64,000 nt of DNA from Acidobacteriota bacterium (GCA_003223325.1 QHYS01000057.1:1-64000); one strand, 5' to 3'. Counted from the first letter of the stretch, positions 8,213 to 18,171 are shown. Numbers and translations are program-made. Notes: generated by a model not told the origin, from the letters alone.

Positions 8213-9480
8213 CAGGCAAAAACCTCCCGAACCTTTTGCAGCCCGTTCGCCAACGCGTCCATCTCCTCCATGGTGTTGTAGAGCGCCAGAGACGCGCGTG
8301 CCGTAGCCGGCACGCCGAAGCGCTCCATCAACGGCTGCGCGCAGTGATGTCCGGTGCGAATGGCGATGCCTTCCTGATCCAGAATCGTGCCAACGTCGTG
8401 GGGATGAACGCCCTCGAGCACGAAGGAGAGAATGCCTTCCTTCTGCCTGGCTGTTCCGATCAGGCGCAACCCGGGAATCTCCCGCAAACGCTTGGTCCCG
8501 TAAGCGAGGATTTGCTTCTCGTGGCGCGCAATACTCTCGATGCCCATAGACTTCACGTACTCGAGCGCGGCGCCTAGTCCGATGGTGCCCGAAACGTGCG
8601 GCGTGCCCGCTTCGAATTTGTGGGGCAGGCGATTGTATAGAGTCTTTTCGAACGTGACGGAGCTAATCATGTCGCCGCCGCCCTGATAAGGCGGCATGGC
8701 CTCCAGCAGTTCGGCTTTGCCGTACAAAATGCCTATACCCGTAGGGGCATACACCTTGTGGCCGGAGAAGACGTAAAAATCGCAATCAATAGCACGCACG
8801 TCCACGGCCAAGTGGGGGATCGCCTGGGCTCCGTCCAGCAGCACACGAGCATCAAAGCGGTGCGCGGCTTCCACGATCTTGCGCACGGGATTTACCGTGC
8901 CCAAGGCGTTCGAGACGTGGGCCATGGCGACCAGCTTCGTCTTCGCTCCGAGCAGCTTTTCAAATTCGCCCAACAAAAGCTCGCCGGCATCATTGACAGG
9001 GGCAACGCGCAGATTTGCGCCCTGCTGCTCGCAGAGAATCTGCCACGGCACGATATTGGAGTGGTGCTCCATGGCCGAAATGAGAATTTCATCTCCGCGT
9101 CCGATGTTGGCGCGCCCCCAAGTCTGCGCCACTAGATTGATGCCCTCGGTCGTCCCGCGAACGAAGACAATTTCTCGCGCTTCGGCGGCGTTTAGAAATC
9201 GCTGCACGGTCGCGCGCGATTGCTCATAGCTTTCCGTAGCCAATTCGGAAAGCGTGTGCACGCCTCGATGGATATTCGAATTCTCCGCGGTGTAGTAGCG
9301 GACCATGGCGTCGATCACGGGCTGCGGCTTCTGCGTGGTCGCGGCGTTATCCAGATAAACGAGCGGCTTACCGTGAATCTTTCGCGCCAAGATGGGGAAA
9401 TCAGCACGCACTTTATACACGTCAAAATCAGTCCGTGTCGCCGTTTGCGGCCGGAACGCTGTATTTGCAGCAGTGGTCAT
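8212..9480 (-). CDS. sufS: Cysteine desulfurase SufS
   Basis: This 422-residue PLP enzyme converts cysteine to alanine and an enzyme persulfide. Key sites are visible: GKPLVYLDNAATTQKP near the start, EHHSNIVPWQ, the PLP lysine in FSGHKVYAPTGIG, and the persulfide cysteine in RTGHHCAQPL. Length fits group II desulfurases. The start overlaps the sufD stop by four bases (ATGA). Confidence 0.96.
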   Translation of the reverse strand: MTTAANTAFRPQTATRTDFDVYKVRADFPILARKIHGKPLVYLDNAATTQKPQPVIDAMVRYYTAENSNIHRGVHTLSELATESYEQSRATVQRFLNAAEAREIVFVRGTTEGINLVAQTWGRANIGRGDEILISAMEHHSNIVPWQILCEQQGANLRVAPVNDAGELLLGEFEKLLGAKTKLVAMAHVSNALGTVNPVRKIVEAAHRFDARVLLDGAQAIPHLAVDVRAIDCDFYVFSGHKVYAPTGIGILYGKAELLEAMPPYQGGGDMISSVTFEKTLYNRLPHKFEAGTPHVSGTIGLGAALEYVKSMGIESIARHEKQILAYGTKRLREIPGLRLIGTARQKEGILSFVLEGVHPHDVGTILDQEGIAIRTGHHCAQPLMERFGVPATARASLALYNTMEEMDALANGLQKVREVFA

Positions 9481-10865
9481 CCAACTTCCTCCCAGCGTCT
9501 CGCCGCTTCCCCCGCGCGCACGGCATCAGCGCCTGCCGGAGTAGAAGTCCCTGGGAGCCAACCCTGCACCAGGTCCTGCAGGTAATCGCGTACTGGCCGG
9601 CACTTCATGCGCTCCAGGCACTCATTGGCAAAGGCGAGCAGCAGCAGCCCGCGGGCGGAAGCTTCCTCGATACCGCGCGAGCGCATGTAGAAGAGAGCAT
9701 GCTCATCGACTTGGCCGATGGTGGCGCCGTGCGTGCATTTCACGTCGTCGGCGTAGATCTCGAGTTGGGGCTTGGTGTCAATTTGTGCGTCATCAGAGAG
9801 CAACAGGTTACGGTTGGTTTGCTTCGCATCGGTTTTTTGCGCATCTTTGTGAACGATGATGCGCCCGTGGAAGACGCCGTGAGAGTGGCCGTCGAGTATC
9901 CCGTTGTAAAACTGGCGGCTGCTGCAATGCGGGCTGGCGTGCTCGACGAGCATGTAATTGTCCATATGCTGACTGCCGTTGCCGATGAATAGTCCATTGA
10001 TCAGGCACTCGCCGCCTTCGCCGCCCAGCACCGGGTGAACATTGTTACGGACGAGTCCGCCGCCCAAAAGTACCGAATGCGAACTAACGTTGGCACTGCG
10101 CGCCTGCTGTGTACGCAGAGTCGAGACGTTAAAGGCTTGCCGGTCCTCACGCTCAATCAGGTAGTGGGAAATCACCGCGTCCTCGCCCGCGACCAGCTCC
10201 GTCACGGCGTTGGAAAAGAAAACCCCACTGCCCAGCGACACGTAATCCTCCACGATGCTGGCTTCCGTGGCGTCCTCCGCCACGATCAGGGTACGCGGGT
10301 TGGTCATCTCGGGATCGTCACCCGGAATGGAGATAAACAAAAAGCAGATCGGCGCTTCCAGCACCGTCCGGCGCGGCAAATAGACGTACGCCCCATCGTC
10401 GATGAATGCCGTATTCAGGGCGCAGAAGGAATCGCGCTCGATATTGACGTAGCGACCCAGGTGCGCTTCGAGGCCTCCATCTTGCGCAATCGCTTGTGCC
10501 AGGCTCCCCACCCGCACGCCAGGCGGCAAGCCGCTTAAATCCGACAACTCAGGAGCGAATCGGCCGTTGACGAAAACGAGTTGGCACGCCGCGCCGGGAA
10601 TGCGGCACGCCTCCAGAGTGTCTCCATAAATGGCGCCGGAAAGCCGCGCGTCGCGCGCGAGCTGAAAAGGAGTCTGCGCGATAGCATTTACGTTCGTGAA
10701 GCGCCAATCCTCCTGCCTGGTGGTGGGGAACCCAACCTCGCAGAAACGCGCAAATCCGCGCTCACACAAGCCGCGCAGCCACGCCGGTCGCCCTGCCTCG
10801 TTAGCGCCGTGCGTGTGGAATGCCTCCAGGTAATTCCGAAGCCGTTCTGTTGCCGCAGTTGCCAT
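9477..10865 (-). CDS. sufD: Fe-S cluster assembly protein SufD
   Basis: This 462-residue protein forms the SufBC2D scaffold with SufB and SufC. It has a helical N-terminus (FARFCEVGFPTTRQEDWRFTNV) and the parallel beta-helix core, ending with KCTHGATIGQVDEHALFYMRSRG and a C-terminal helical region that includes CRPVRDYLQ. It lies 15 bases after sufC and is coupled to sufS. Confidence 0.95.
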   Translation of the reverse strand: MATAATERLRNYLEAFHTHGANEAGRPAWLRGLCERGFARFCEVGFPTTRQEDWRFTNVNAIAQTPFQLARDARLSGAIYGDTLEACRIPGAACQLVFVNGRFAPELSDLSGLPPGVRVGSLAQAIAQDGGLEAHLGRYVNIERDSFCALNTAFIDDGAYVYLPRRTVLEAPICFLFISIPGDDPEMTNPRTLIVAEDATEASIVEDYVSLGSGVFFSNAVTELVAGEDAVISHYLIEREDRQAFNVSTLRTQQARSANVSSHSVLLGGGLVRNNVHPVLGGEGGECLINGLFIGNGSQHMDNYMLVEHASPHCSSRQFYNGILDGHSHGVFHGRIIVHKDAQKTDAKQTNRNLLLSDDAQIDTKPQLEIYADDVKCTHGATIGQVDEHALFYMRSRGIEEASARGLLLLAFANECLERMKCRPVRDYLQDLVQGWLPGTSTPAGADAVRAGEAARRWEEVG

Positions 10866-10880
10866 CTCGACTCGCCTTCT

Positions 10881-11645
10881 CTAGTGCGCAGCAGCGGAGG
10901 CGGGCTCGGCCCAGCCGTAACCCTTCTCCTCCAACTCGAGCGCCAGTTCCGGCCCGCCGGACTTCACAATCCTGCCGTCTACCAGCACGTGCACATAGTC
11001 CGGAACGATGTAGTGCAGCAGGCGCTGGTAGTGGGTGACGACTAGAATGGCGCGATCGGCGCTGCGCATTGCGTTTACGCCCTTAGCGACGATCCTGAGC
11101 GCGTCAATATCGAGACCGGAATCGGTCTCATCGAGGATCGCCATGCGGGGTTCCAACACCGCCATCTGCACGATTTCATTCCGCTTCTTCTCGCCACCCG
11201 AAAAGCCTTCGTTGACCGGCCGATTCAGGAAGCGCTCGTCCATCTCCAGCAGGCGCATTTTCTCTTTCAGCAGAGGGAGGAAATCCATGGCATCGAGCTC
11301 TTCCTCTCCACGGTATTTGCGGATGGCGTTCACTGCCGCCCGCAGGAAATACGCGTTACTGATCCCGGGAATTTCCACAGGATACTGAAAGGCCATAAAC
11401 AATCCTTCACAGGCAGCTTCTTCCGGCTTCATCGCCAGCAGGTCCTTGCCATTGAGCAGCACCTGGCCCCGGGTAACCTCGTAGGTTTCGCGCCGCGCCA
11501 GCACTTGCGCCAGCGTGCTTTTGCCCGAGCCGTTCGGCCCCATGATGGAGTGCACCTCGCCGGCGTTGATGGCCAGATCAACTCCTTTGAGGACTTCGTG
11601 ATTGTGTATCTTTGCGTGAAGGTCTTTAATTTCTAGCATACTCAT
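10881..11645 (-). CDS. sufC: Fe-S cluster assembly ATPase SufC
   Basis: This ~254-residue ABC-type ATPase powers the SufBCD scaffold. The Walker A GPNGSGKSTL, the ABC signature FSGGEKKRNEI and Walker B MAILDETDSGLDID are intact. Two starts are possible: GTG at 11660, which would overlap sufB by 11 bases, or ATG at 11645, which fits the GGAAGGA site better and the usual MLEIKDLHA N-terminus. The latter is used. Confidence 0.95.
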   Translation of the reverse strand: MSMLEIKDLHAKIHNHEVLKGVDLAINAGEVHSIMGPNGSGKSTLAQVLARRETYEVTRGQVLLNGKDLLAMKPEEAACEGLFMAFQYPVEIPGISNAYFLRAAVNAIRKYRGEEELDAMDFLPLLKEKMRLLEMDERFLNRPVNEGFSGGEKKRNEIVQMAVLEPRMAILDETDSGLDIDALRIVAKGVNAMRSADRAILVVTHYQRLLHYIVPDYVHVLVDGRIVKSGGPELALELEEKGYGWAEPASAAAH

Positions 11646-11649
11646 TTTG

Positions 11650-13104
11650 TTATCCGACACTTCCTTCCAAGCTGATGCTCAGCAATTTCTGGGCTTCCAC
11701 CGCAAATTCCATCGGCAATTCGCGGAACACCTGCCGGCAGAATCCATTGATGATCATGGATACGGCTTCCTCGGCGCTGAGCCCGCGCTGTCGCAAATAG
11801 AAGATCTGGTCCTCGCCGATCTTCGAAGTCGACGCCTCATGTTCCATGCGCGCGCTGGAGTTCTGCACTTCGATGTACGGGAAGGTGTGCGCGCCGCACT
11901 TATCGCCGATCAGCAGCGAATCGCACTGAGTGTAGTTGCGCGCCCCCCTGGCGCCCTTTTGAATCTTGACCATGCCCCGATAGGTGTTCTGGCCGTGGCC
12001 TGCGGAAATGCCCTTGGAGACCACGGTGCTCGTGGTGTTTTTACCGATGTGGATCATCTTCGTTCCCGTGTCGGCTTGCTGATAATTATTGGTCAGCGCG
12101 ACCGAATAGAACTCGCCCACCGAGTTATCGCCTAACAGAATGCAGCTGGGGTACTTCCACGTGATCGCGGAGCCGGTCTCCACCTGCGTCCACGAGATTT
12201 TCGAATTGGGTCCCGCGCACTTGCCGCGCTTGGTGACAAAATTGTAGATTCCGCCGCGGCCTTCCTTGTCTCCGGGATACCAGTTCTGAACCGTGGAGTA
12301 CTTGATGGTGGCGTTCTCGAGCGCCACCAACTCGACCACCGCGGCGTGCAGCTGATGCTCATCACGAATCGGCGCCGTACACCCTTCGAGATAACTGACG
12401 TAAGCGCCTTCCTCGGCAATGATCAGGGTGCGCTCGAATTGTCCTGTTTCCGCCGCATTGATGCGGAAGTATGTGGAAAGCTCCATCGGGCAACGAACGC
12501 CTTTGGGAACGTATACAAACGAGCCGTCGCTGAAGACTGCCGAGTTCAGCGAAGCGAAAAAGTTATCCGTGTAGGGCACAACTGAGCCCAAATATTTTTT
12601 CACCAGCTCGGGGTGATTCTGCACAGCCTCCGAAAACGAGCAGAAGATCACACCGGCTTCAGCCAGTTTTTCCTTGAAAGTTGTAGCCACCGAAACGCTG
12701 TCGAAGACGGCGTCCACCGCTACGCCCGCCAGCCGCTGTTGCTCCACCAGGGGGATCCCCAGCCGGTCGTAAGTTCGCAGGACCTCGGGGTCAATCTCTT
12801 CCAGGCTCTTCAAGCTGGGCTTCTTCTTGGGCGCAGAGTAATAAACGATGTTCTGGTAGTCGATAGGGCCGAACTTCACATTCGCCCATTTGGGGTCCGC
12901 ATGCGACTTCTCTAGCGAGTCCCAGTGGCGATACGCCTTCAGCCGCCAATCCAGCATGAACTCCGGCTCGCCCTTTTTTGCCGAGATCAGCCGGATGATG
13001 TCTTCATTCAGACCTTTTGGGAGTTTGTCCTCTTCAACCGAAGTGACAAAGCCCCACTTATACTCTCGATTGGTAAGGTCTTGAATGGTGTTGATGGTGC
13101 TCAT
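11650..13104 (-). CDS. sufB: Fe-S cluster assembly protein SufB
   Basis: This 484-residue scaffold protein is where the nascent cluster forms in the SufBC2D complex. Family landmarks include [64 protein letters not shown] and [14 protein letters not shown]. The start at 13104 has a GGAGA site five bases ahead and matches the family N-terminus; it lies inside the 3' end of the rrf2 regulator gene, giving a 47-base overlap. Confidence 0.96.
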   Translation of the reverse strand: MSTINTIQDLTNREYKWGFVTSVEEDKLPKGLNEDIIRLISAKKGEPEFMLDWRLKAYRHWDSLEKSHADPKWANVKFGPIDYQNIVYYSAPKKKPSLKSLEEIDPEVLRTYDRLGIPLVEQQRLAGVAVDAVFDSVSVATTFKEKLAEAGVIFCSFSEAVQNHPELVKKYLGSVVPYTDNFFASLNSAVFSDGSFVYVPKGVRCPMELSTYFRINAAETGQFERTLIIAEEGAYVSYLEGCTAPIRDEHQLHAAVVELVALENATIKYSTVQNWYPGDKEGRGGIYNFVTKRGKCAGPNSKISWTQVETGSAITWKYPSCILLGDNSVGEFYSVALTNNYQQADTGTKMIHIGKNTTSTVVSKGISAGHGQNTYRGMVKIQKGARGARNYTQCDSLLIGDKCGAHTFPYIEVQNSSARMEHEASTSKIGEDQIFYLRQRGLSAEEAVSMIINGFCRQVFRELPMEFAVEAQKLLSISLEGSVG

Positions 13105-13570
13105 TATTCTCTCCTGAGCCAAAAGTGATGGATACTGTACGGCCATTTCCCGTGGAGGACTCGTGCATCGGTTTCGTCAGGTCAGACAGCCGGATGCTCC
13201 CCAGCGCGTGCTGCAGAGCCTTGCCGATAACACCTGAGTTGTAGCGAACCGTACAGGAGGGCTCCAAATCGCAACATCCGGGAGTCGTATTGCACTCGGT
13301 AAAGCCGATGGGCCCTTCGAAGGCGCCGATGATCTCGGCCACCGAAATCTCTCGCGCCGAGCGTGCCAATGCGTAACCGCCTCTCATGCCCCGGTGGGAA
13401 GTTACCAGACGATGGTCCAAAAGCGCCCGGAGCACCTTCCCAACCGTTGCCGCAGGCAACAGCGTGCCTCCCGCCAATTCGCGCGCCGTGTGCAGAGAAG
13501 GCTCAGGACTCCTGGCCATGTGCGTCATCACGACGACCGCGTAATCGGTGAGTTTGTTCAGCCTGAACAC
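13058..13570 (-). CDS. Rrf2 family SUF operon regulator
   Basis: This 170-residue DNA-binding protein begins with the Rrf2 winged helix ([19 protein letters not shown]..., [27 protein letters not shown]). Its Cys cluster reads C-x5-C-C-x5-C ([14 protein letters not shown]), the site where IscR/SufR-type regulators hold an Fe-S cluster. The start is the only one giving the usual MF/MLRLxKLTDY. As first gene of the operon with a matching palindrome upstream, it very likely senses Fe-S status and controls its own operon. Its 3' end overlaps sufB. Confidence 0.93.
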   Translation of the reverse strand: MFRLNKLTDYAVVVMTHMARSPEPSLHTARELAGGTLLPAATVGKVLRALLDHRLVTSHRGMRGGYALARSAREISVAEIIGAFEGPIGFTECNTTPGCCDLEPSCTVRYNSGVIGKALQHALGSIRLSDLTKPMHESSTGNGRTVSITFGSGENNEHHQHHSRPYQSRV

Positions 13571-13633
13571 CGTTTCCCCAAGCTACCCTGAGCTTCCCCG
13601 AGCCTTCCTGACCCGCTCTGCCACTGCAAGCAA

Positions 13634-13656
13634 ATCTTGACTAACTTAGTCTAGAT
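13634..13656 (-). promoter_or_regulatory. IscR/Rrf2-type operator upstream of the SUF operon
   Basis: The sequence GACTAACTTAGTC is an odd-length palindrome with a single central base, flanked by ATCT and AGAT that are also complementary, giving a 23-base dyad. It matches the general form of IscR type 1 sites (GACTAAWWTAGTC-like). It lies 64 bases upstream of the rrf2 start. A role as the operator is inferred from position and form. Confidence 0.72.
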
Positions 13657-14161
13657 TCTATTTTAGCAACTCGGGCGGAATCGTCAAGTCGCAAATGCAT
13701 GGAATGCATGGAAGTCAAACAATCGCGCGTACCAACCAGATCCCTTGCAGCAATGTCCTGGACTTCAGGACAGCAGTGTGGTTGGATGTACCCTCACCGG
13801 GGAACGTAACAAGACATTTTTGCACTAGTGCCGTCTAATCAGTCGTACACGCCGAAGAATCGCGCAACCCCAAGTCACGGTCGCGCGTTATATAATTCGA
13901 CGAGTAAGTTCGGGTTGGTGCGCAAGTTCGATAGGCAGTGTGGACTACCATGCTTCTTTGTTTCAGCGGTTGGCATCTAAAGTACGTGAGTATCAGCGCA
14001 TCCCATGCTTGTGAAAGGGTTAGCCTGAACACCAGGCCTGCGCAGAACGCCCTAATTGGCGCAGTCTCGGAAACTAATGCAACTCAACTATTTGCCATGC
14101 ATCAACCCTGGCCAGCGGCCGGGGACGGCTCAGTTCATCGAGTGGCAGGAGGCCATTGGTC
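13657..14161. other. Divergent intergenic region between SUF operon and htrA
   Basis: About 500 bases without a convincing gene. It holds an ATGCATGGA direct repeat near 13695, a small hairpin TGTCCTG-gactt-CAGGACA at 13754-13772 and a TATAAT hexamer at 13891 facing htrA, about 265 bases before its start. No good -35 element pairs with this hexamer. Confidence 0.45.
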
Positions 14162-15673
14162 ATGAACAATAAATTTCTTCACATTCGACGTTCGGTAGCG
14201 CTGGTCTCCCTGGCCGCGGCTGTGGTGATCGGCGGCGCGGTGGCTTGGTCGATCGGCTCGAGCGGTCACACGGTCCTCGGAGCCGGGAGTCCGGTGACAC
14301 TGCGAATTGCCGGCAATGTGCCGGCTGGTCCAGTGAATTTCAATGAAGGATTTTCGTCGGTGGTCGAACCACTGCTTCCAGCAGTAGTGAATATCTCCAC
14401 CTCCAAAGTAGTGAAAAACCAGCGGGGTGAGAACCCTTTCTTCAACGATCCCTTCTTCCGTCAATTTTTTGGAAATCCGTTTGGCAACGGAGAACAGCAG
14501 CCACGCGAGCAGCGCGAGCACAGCTTGGGATCAGGCGTCATCGTAAATCCTGATGGTTACATCCTCACAAACAATCATGTGGTGGAAGGCGCCAGTGACG
14601 TTCAGGTTACGCTCAGTGATAAGCGGAGCCTCAAAGCTAAGGTCGTCGGCACCGATCCCCGAACCGATATCGCCGTATTGAAGGTTCCCGCTTCCAATCT
14701 ATCCACAGTGACCTTGGGTGACTCAACTAAGGCTAAAGTTGGCGATGTCGTGCTCGCGATTGGCGACCCCTTCGGCATCGGCGAAACCGTGACCATGGGC
14801 ATCGTCAGTGCCAAAGGACGCCGAGACCTGCGGCTGGAGGGCCCGGAAGGATATGAGGACTTCATTCAAACCGACGCTTCCATCAATCCGGGAAACTCCG
14901 GAGGCGCTCTGGTTAACACGCGCGGCGAACTAATTGGCATCAACACCGCGATCATCAGTAACGGAGGCGGTGGCAACCAGGGAATCGGCTTCGCCGTTCC
15001 GGTCAACATGGCGCGCACGGTCATGGAGCAAATTCTCAAGACCGGCAAGGTTAGCCGCGGATATCTGGGCATCATGATCCAGGAAGTGACGCCCGATATT
15101 GCAAAGGCCTTCAACGTGCCTGCGGCCGAAGGTGCCCTTGTGGGCGACGTCTCGCCGGATAGCCCGGGTGCCAAGGCCGGGCTCCAGAAAGGCGACGTGA
15201 TCACCGCCCTGAATGGTCAGAAGATTTCTGACTCCTATGAACTGCGCCTGCGAATTTCGCAGACAGCGCCCAGCACGTCGGTAAAACTGGACGTTTATCG
15301 CAATGGCCAGAAGCAGCAAATGAACGCTACGCTCGGAGAATTCCCGGAGAAGACGCAAACGGCCGAGAATGCCCCACAGGGCGAAGGCCCGACGCTGGAA
15401 GGCGTGCAGGTGGAAAATCTCAACTCTGAAATGGCTCAGCAGTTGAACCTGCCGACCGGCACCCGCGGCGTGGTCATCACCCGCGTCGATCCGGACAGCC
15501 CTGCGGCTGAGACCGGGCTGCAGCGGGGAGACGTCATCCAGGAAGTCAATCGCAAAGCCGTGAACAACGTGGAGCAGTTCCGCGCCGCCGTTCGCGGAGC
15601 GGCGAATCAGCCCTTACTGCTGCTCGTCAATCGTGGCGGCAACACCCAATACGTGGTCATCTCGCCCAAGTAA
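14162..15673 (+). CDS. degP: Periplasmic serine protease, DegP/HtrA family (Do-like)
   Basis: This 503-residue envelope protease/chaperone degrades misfolded periplasmic proteins. Residues ~9-35 form an uncleaved or cleaved signal segment (RSVALVSLAAAVVIGGAVAWSI). The catalytic triad is visible: His in ILTNNHVVEGA, Asp in DPRTDIAVLKV and Ser in INPGNSGGAL. Two PDZ domains follow (SRGYLGIMIQEV... and GTRGVVITRVDPDSPAAETGLQRGDVI). ATG at 14162 is used because GGAGG lies nine bases ahead; the track start at TTG 14156 is too close to it. Confidence 0.95.
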   Translation: MNNKFLHIRRSVALVSLAAAVVIGGAVAWSIGSSGHTVLGAGSPVTLRIAGNVPAGPVNFNEGFSSVVEPLLPAVVNISTSKVVKNQRGENPFFNDPFFRQFFGNPFGNGEQQPREQREHSLGSGVIVNPDGYILTNNHVVEGASDVQVTLSDKRSLKAKVVGTDPRTDIAVLKVPASNLSTVTLGDSTKAKVGDVVLAIGDPFGIGETVTMGIVSAKGRRDLRLEGPEGYEDFIQTDASINPGNSGGALVNTRGELIGINTAIISNGGGGNQGIGFAVPVNMARTVMEQILKTGKVSRGYLGIMIQEVTPDIAKAFNVPAAEGALVGDVSPDSPGAKAGLQKGDVITALNGQKISDSYELRLRISQTAPSTSVKLDVYRNGQKQQMNATLGEFPEKTQTAENAPQGEGPTLEGVQVENLNSEMAQQLNLPTGTRGVVITRVDPDSPAAETGLQRGDVIQEVNRKAVNNVEQFRAAVRGAANQPLLLLVNRGGNTQYVVISPK

Positions 15674-15696
15674 AGAACGACGCGGTAATTAAACAA

Positions 15697-15734
15697 AAAG
15701 GCCTGGCGCTGTATGTTGCCGGGCCTTTCGTTTT
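15697..15734 (+). terminator. Rho-independent terminator after htrA
   Basis: AAAGGCCTGGC pairs with GCCGGGCCTTT (one mismatch) around a 10-base loop and is followed by CGTTTT, 24 bases past the protease stop. Confidence 0.85.
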
Positions 15735-15806
15735 GAGATGCGCCTGAATCTTTCGCTGCCCGCCAGTCTATTGCGGGCTTGAGCCGCGAGTCACAAAACA
15801 GAGCTT

Positions 15807-15882
15807 GTCATTCTTAGGAACGCAGCGACGAAGAAGCCCTATTTTTTCGTCTTTCCGCAGAGAGAGCTTCGGTCAAAATGAC
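15807..15882. repeat. Dispersed intergenic repeat, family B copy
   Basis: Begins GTCATTCTTAGGAACGCAGC and ends TCGGTCAAAATGAC, so the ends are roughly inverted (GTCATT / AATGAC). Similar copies lie near 18192, 19858 and 40219. It separates the convergent htrA and serA genes. Confidence 0.6.
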
Positions 15883-15909
15883 ATGGAAATTGATTTGTGC
15901 GCCAGCTAC

Positions 15910-17532
15910 TTAGCTGGCCGCTGAAGTGACTGCCGGCGCCGCGAGCGGCAGTCGTACGATGCGCGCCTCCATGACATTAGGAATGGCACGCAAACGCGGC
16001 AGAATCGCCTCCGATACTTCGCCATCGAGCTGCACTATGGCGAGCGCTTCGGCGCCCAGGTTGGGGTCACGCCGTCCCAAAGCAAAGGTTGCGATGTTCA
16101 GCCCCTGGCTCCCAAGCAGCGTGCCTACTTGGCCAATTACGCCGGGGACGTCGCGGTTGGTGATCACCAGCAGGTTGCCTTCGAGCGGCGCTTCGCAGGC
16201 GATGCCGTTGATCTGCAACACGCGCGGCGTGGTGCCGTAAAGAATAGTTCCCAGAGCAGAAAATTCGCGCCGCTTCCCATCGCCTGCCGAGTACGCCGCG
16301 ATCTCCAGCACGTCGGCGATGCCACGCTCGCGGGGCCGCCTGCCCTCTTCGATCTCCAAGCCCCGTTCCGCCGCGCGTGCGGTCGCGTTCACCAAATTGA
16401 CGTGCTCATCGAGCACCGCGTTCAAAACGCCGGCCAATGCCGCGCTGCGCAAGACGCGAGTGCCCAATTCGGCAGGTTCTCCTGCGCAGGCGAGGCGCAG
16501 CCGCCGCGCCGGAAATGGCGCTGCTTGCGCCACGAGCGAAGCCATGCGTTCGGCTAGGTCCAAATAGGGCCGCAGGCGGCGATATTGCTCCGGCGGAATC
16601 GGCGGCAGGTTCACGGAATTACGCATCGTTCCATCTTGCAGATATTCGCGAACTTGCTGCGCGATTTGCACGCCTACCTCTTCCTGCGCCTCGGCCGTCG
16701 AGCCGCCCACGTGCGGCGTGGCGATCAGGTTCGGCATTTGCAGCAACGGCGAATTACGCGGCGGCTCTTCGGCAAAAACGTCCAGCGCCGCGCCCGCCAG
16801 GTGCTTCGCGCGCAGGGCTTCGGCCAGCGCCGCTTCGTCCACTAGTTCGCCGCGCGCAGCGTTGACAAGCCGCGCCCCAGGCTTCATCTGCTTGAGCGTC
16901 TCCGCGTTGATCATGCGTTCGGTAGCCGTCGAGAGCGCCGTATGGAGCGAAACGTAATCGGCCCGCGCCAGAAGCTCCGTTAGCGGGACGAGTTCCGCGC
17001 CCCACTCCGCCGCGCGTTCCGTACTCACGTAAGGATCGTACGCGAGCACGCGCATCTCCAACGCCCGTGCACGTCGCGCCACCTCTGCGCCCACGCGGCC
17101 GAGGCCGATGAGACCGAGCGTCTTGCCGCGAAGCTCAGCGCCTGCGGCGCCGGACTTCTCCCATTTGCCCGCGTGCATACTGGCGTTCAGTTGGGGAATG
17201 GAGCGGGCCATGGACAACATCAAGGCGAGCGTGTGTTCCGCCACACTCGGCGCATTGCCTCCCGGAGTGTTCATGACCAGAATTCCGCGGCGCGTGGCCG
17301 CGTCCAGATCGATATTGTCTACGCCCACACCCGCGCGCCCGATTACGCGCAGACGCCGTGCCTGGCTCAGCAGTTCGTCGGTAACGCGGGTGGCGCTGCG
17401 CACCACCAGCGCATCCGCCTCAGCCAATTCGCTTGCCAGCGAAGCGGCCGCCGGTTGTACCACCTGCCAGCCGGGATCGGCCAGCAGTTTGACGCCGTGT
17501 TCGCTGATGCGGTCAGCAACAATAATTTTCAT
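15910..17532 (-). CDS. serA: D-3-phosphoglycerate dehydrogenase
   Basis: This 540-residue enzyme oxidises 3-phosphoglycerate in the first step of serine synthesis. It has the long, four-domain form: catalytic/NAD domain with GKTLGLIGLGRVGAEVA, NAARGELVDEAAL (catalytic Arg) and ATPHVGGSTAEAQ (catalytic His); an intervening domain; and a C-terminal ACT domain (LVITNRDVPGVIGQVG, residues ~455-530) used for serine feedback. The start is the ATG of MKIIVADRISEHG. Confidence 0.96.
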   Translation of the reverse strand: MKIIVADRISEHGVKLLADPGWQVVQPAAASLASELAEADALVVRSATRVTDELLSQARRLRVIGRAGVGVDNIDLDAATRRGILVMNTPGGNAPSVAEHTLALMLSMARSIPQLNASMHAGKWEKSGAAGAELRGKTLGLIGLGRVGAEVARRARALEMRVLAYDPYVSTERAAEWGAELVPLTELLARADYVSLHTALSTATERMINAETLKQMKPGARLVNAARGELVDEAALAEALRAKHLAGAALDVFAEEPPRNSPLLQMPNLIATPHVGGSTAEAQEEVGVQIAQQVREYLQDGTMRNSVNLPPIPPEQYRRLRPYLDLAERMASLVAQAAPFPARRLRLACAGEPAELGTRVLRSAALAGVLNAVLDEHVNLVNATARAAERGLEIEEGRRPRERGIADVLEIAAYSAGDGKRREFSALGTILYGTTPRVLQINGIACEAPLEGNLLVITNRDVPGVIGQVGTLLGSQGLNIATFALGRRDPNLGAEALAIVQLDGEVSEAILPRLRAIPNVMEARIVRLPLAAPAVTSAAS

Positions 17533-17572
17533 GGCCCAAAAGCCTATCGGCCGCGCATCTTTGTGTCAATTG

Positions 17573-17626
17573 ACCATCCGATCAGATGGTCATCGCGAGC
17601 GGCAAACCGGAGCGAGGGATCTCTCC
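17573..17626. repeat. Dispersed intergenic repeat, family A copy with leading hairpin
   Basis: The hairpin ACCATC-cgatca-GATGGT is followed by CATCGCGAGCGGCAAACCGG and AGCGAGGGATCTCTCC. Same layout as the copies at 37449 and 38011. Confidence 0.6.
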
Positions 17627-17718
17627 AAATCTGTCGAACCTGGGCGGCCTTCGGCATTTTGCTTCTGGTGCGTGTGCTATAGTTGCCCTCGGGAGCGGAT
17701 CACGCAGAGAAAGCACAG

Positions 17719-18171
17719 ATGCCCTTTATCGATCGCATTCAAAAAGACCTCACCGAGGCCATGAAGTCGAAGGACGAACTGCGGCTGAGCGTATTGCGCA
17801 TGGTGAAAAGCGCGCTGAAAAACAAGGAAATCGAAAAGATTCGCCCGCTCGACGACGGCGAGTCGCTTCAGGTCTTACAGACTCTGGTAAAGCAGCGCAA
17901 GGAATCGGTCGAACAGTTTTCGCGCGGCGGCCGCGCCGATCTGGTGGACAAAGAAACCCGCGAAATCGCCATCATCGAAACCTATCTGCCGGCAGCTGCA
18001 AATGAATCCGATATGGATCGCGCTATCGAAGCAGCCATCGCCGAGACGTCTGCCAATTCCCCGAAGCAGATGGGCGCTGTTATCAAGGCCGCGCGAGCGT
18101 GCCTCGAAGGTAAAACCGTCGATGGCAAGGCGCTTTCCGATCGTGTGCGCGACCGCCTGTCCCGTATGTAG
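17719..18171 (+). CDS. GatB/YqeY domain-containing protein
   Basis: This 150-residue cytoplasmic protein is a stand-alone YqeY/Asn-Gln-amidotransferase tail-like domain: FIDRIQKDLTEAMKSKDELRLSVLRMVKSALKNKEIE, then YLPAAANESDM and SPKQMGAVIKAARA...GKTVDGKALSDRVRDRL. YqeY proteins resemble the tRNA-binding tail of GatB; their role alone is not settled. The start at 17719 matches the family, and the twelve extra residues in the track ORF do not. It is divergent from serA. Confidence 0.92.
   Translation: MPFIDRIQKDLTEAMKSKDELRLSVLRMVKSALKNKEIEKIRPLDDGESLQVLQTLVKQRKESVEQFSRGGRADLVDKETREIAIIETYLPAAANESDMDRAIEAAIAETSANSPKQMGAVIKAARACLEGKTVDGKALSDRVRDRLSRM

Noticed and set aside
13891-13896. TATAAT hexamer as an htrA promoter
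   Set aside because: No acceptable -35 element at 16-18 bases and a leader of about 265 bases; kept only as a note in the intergenic entry.
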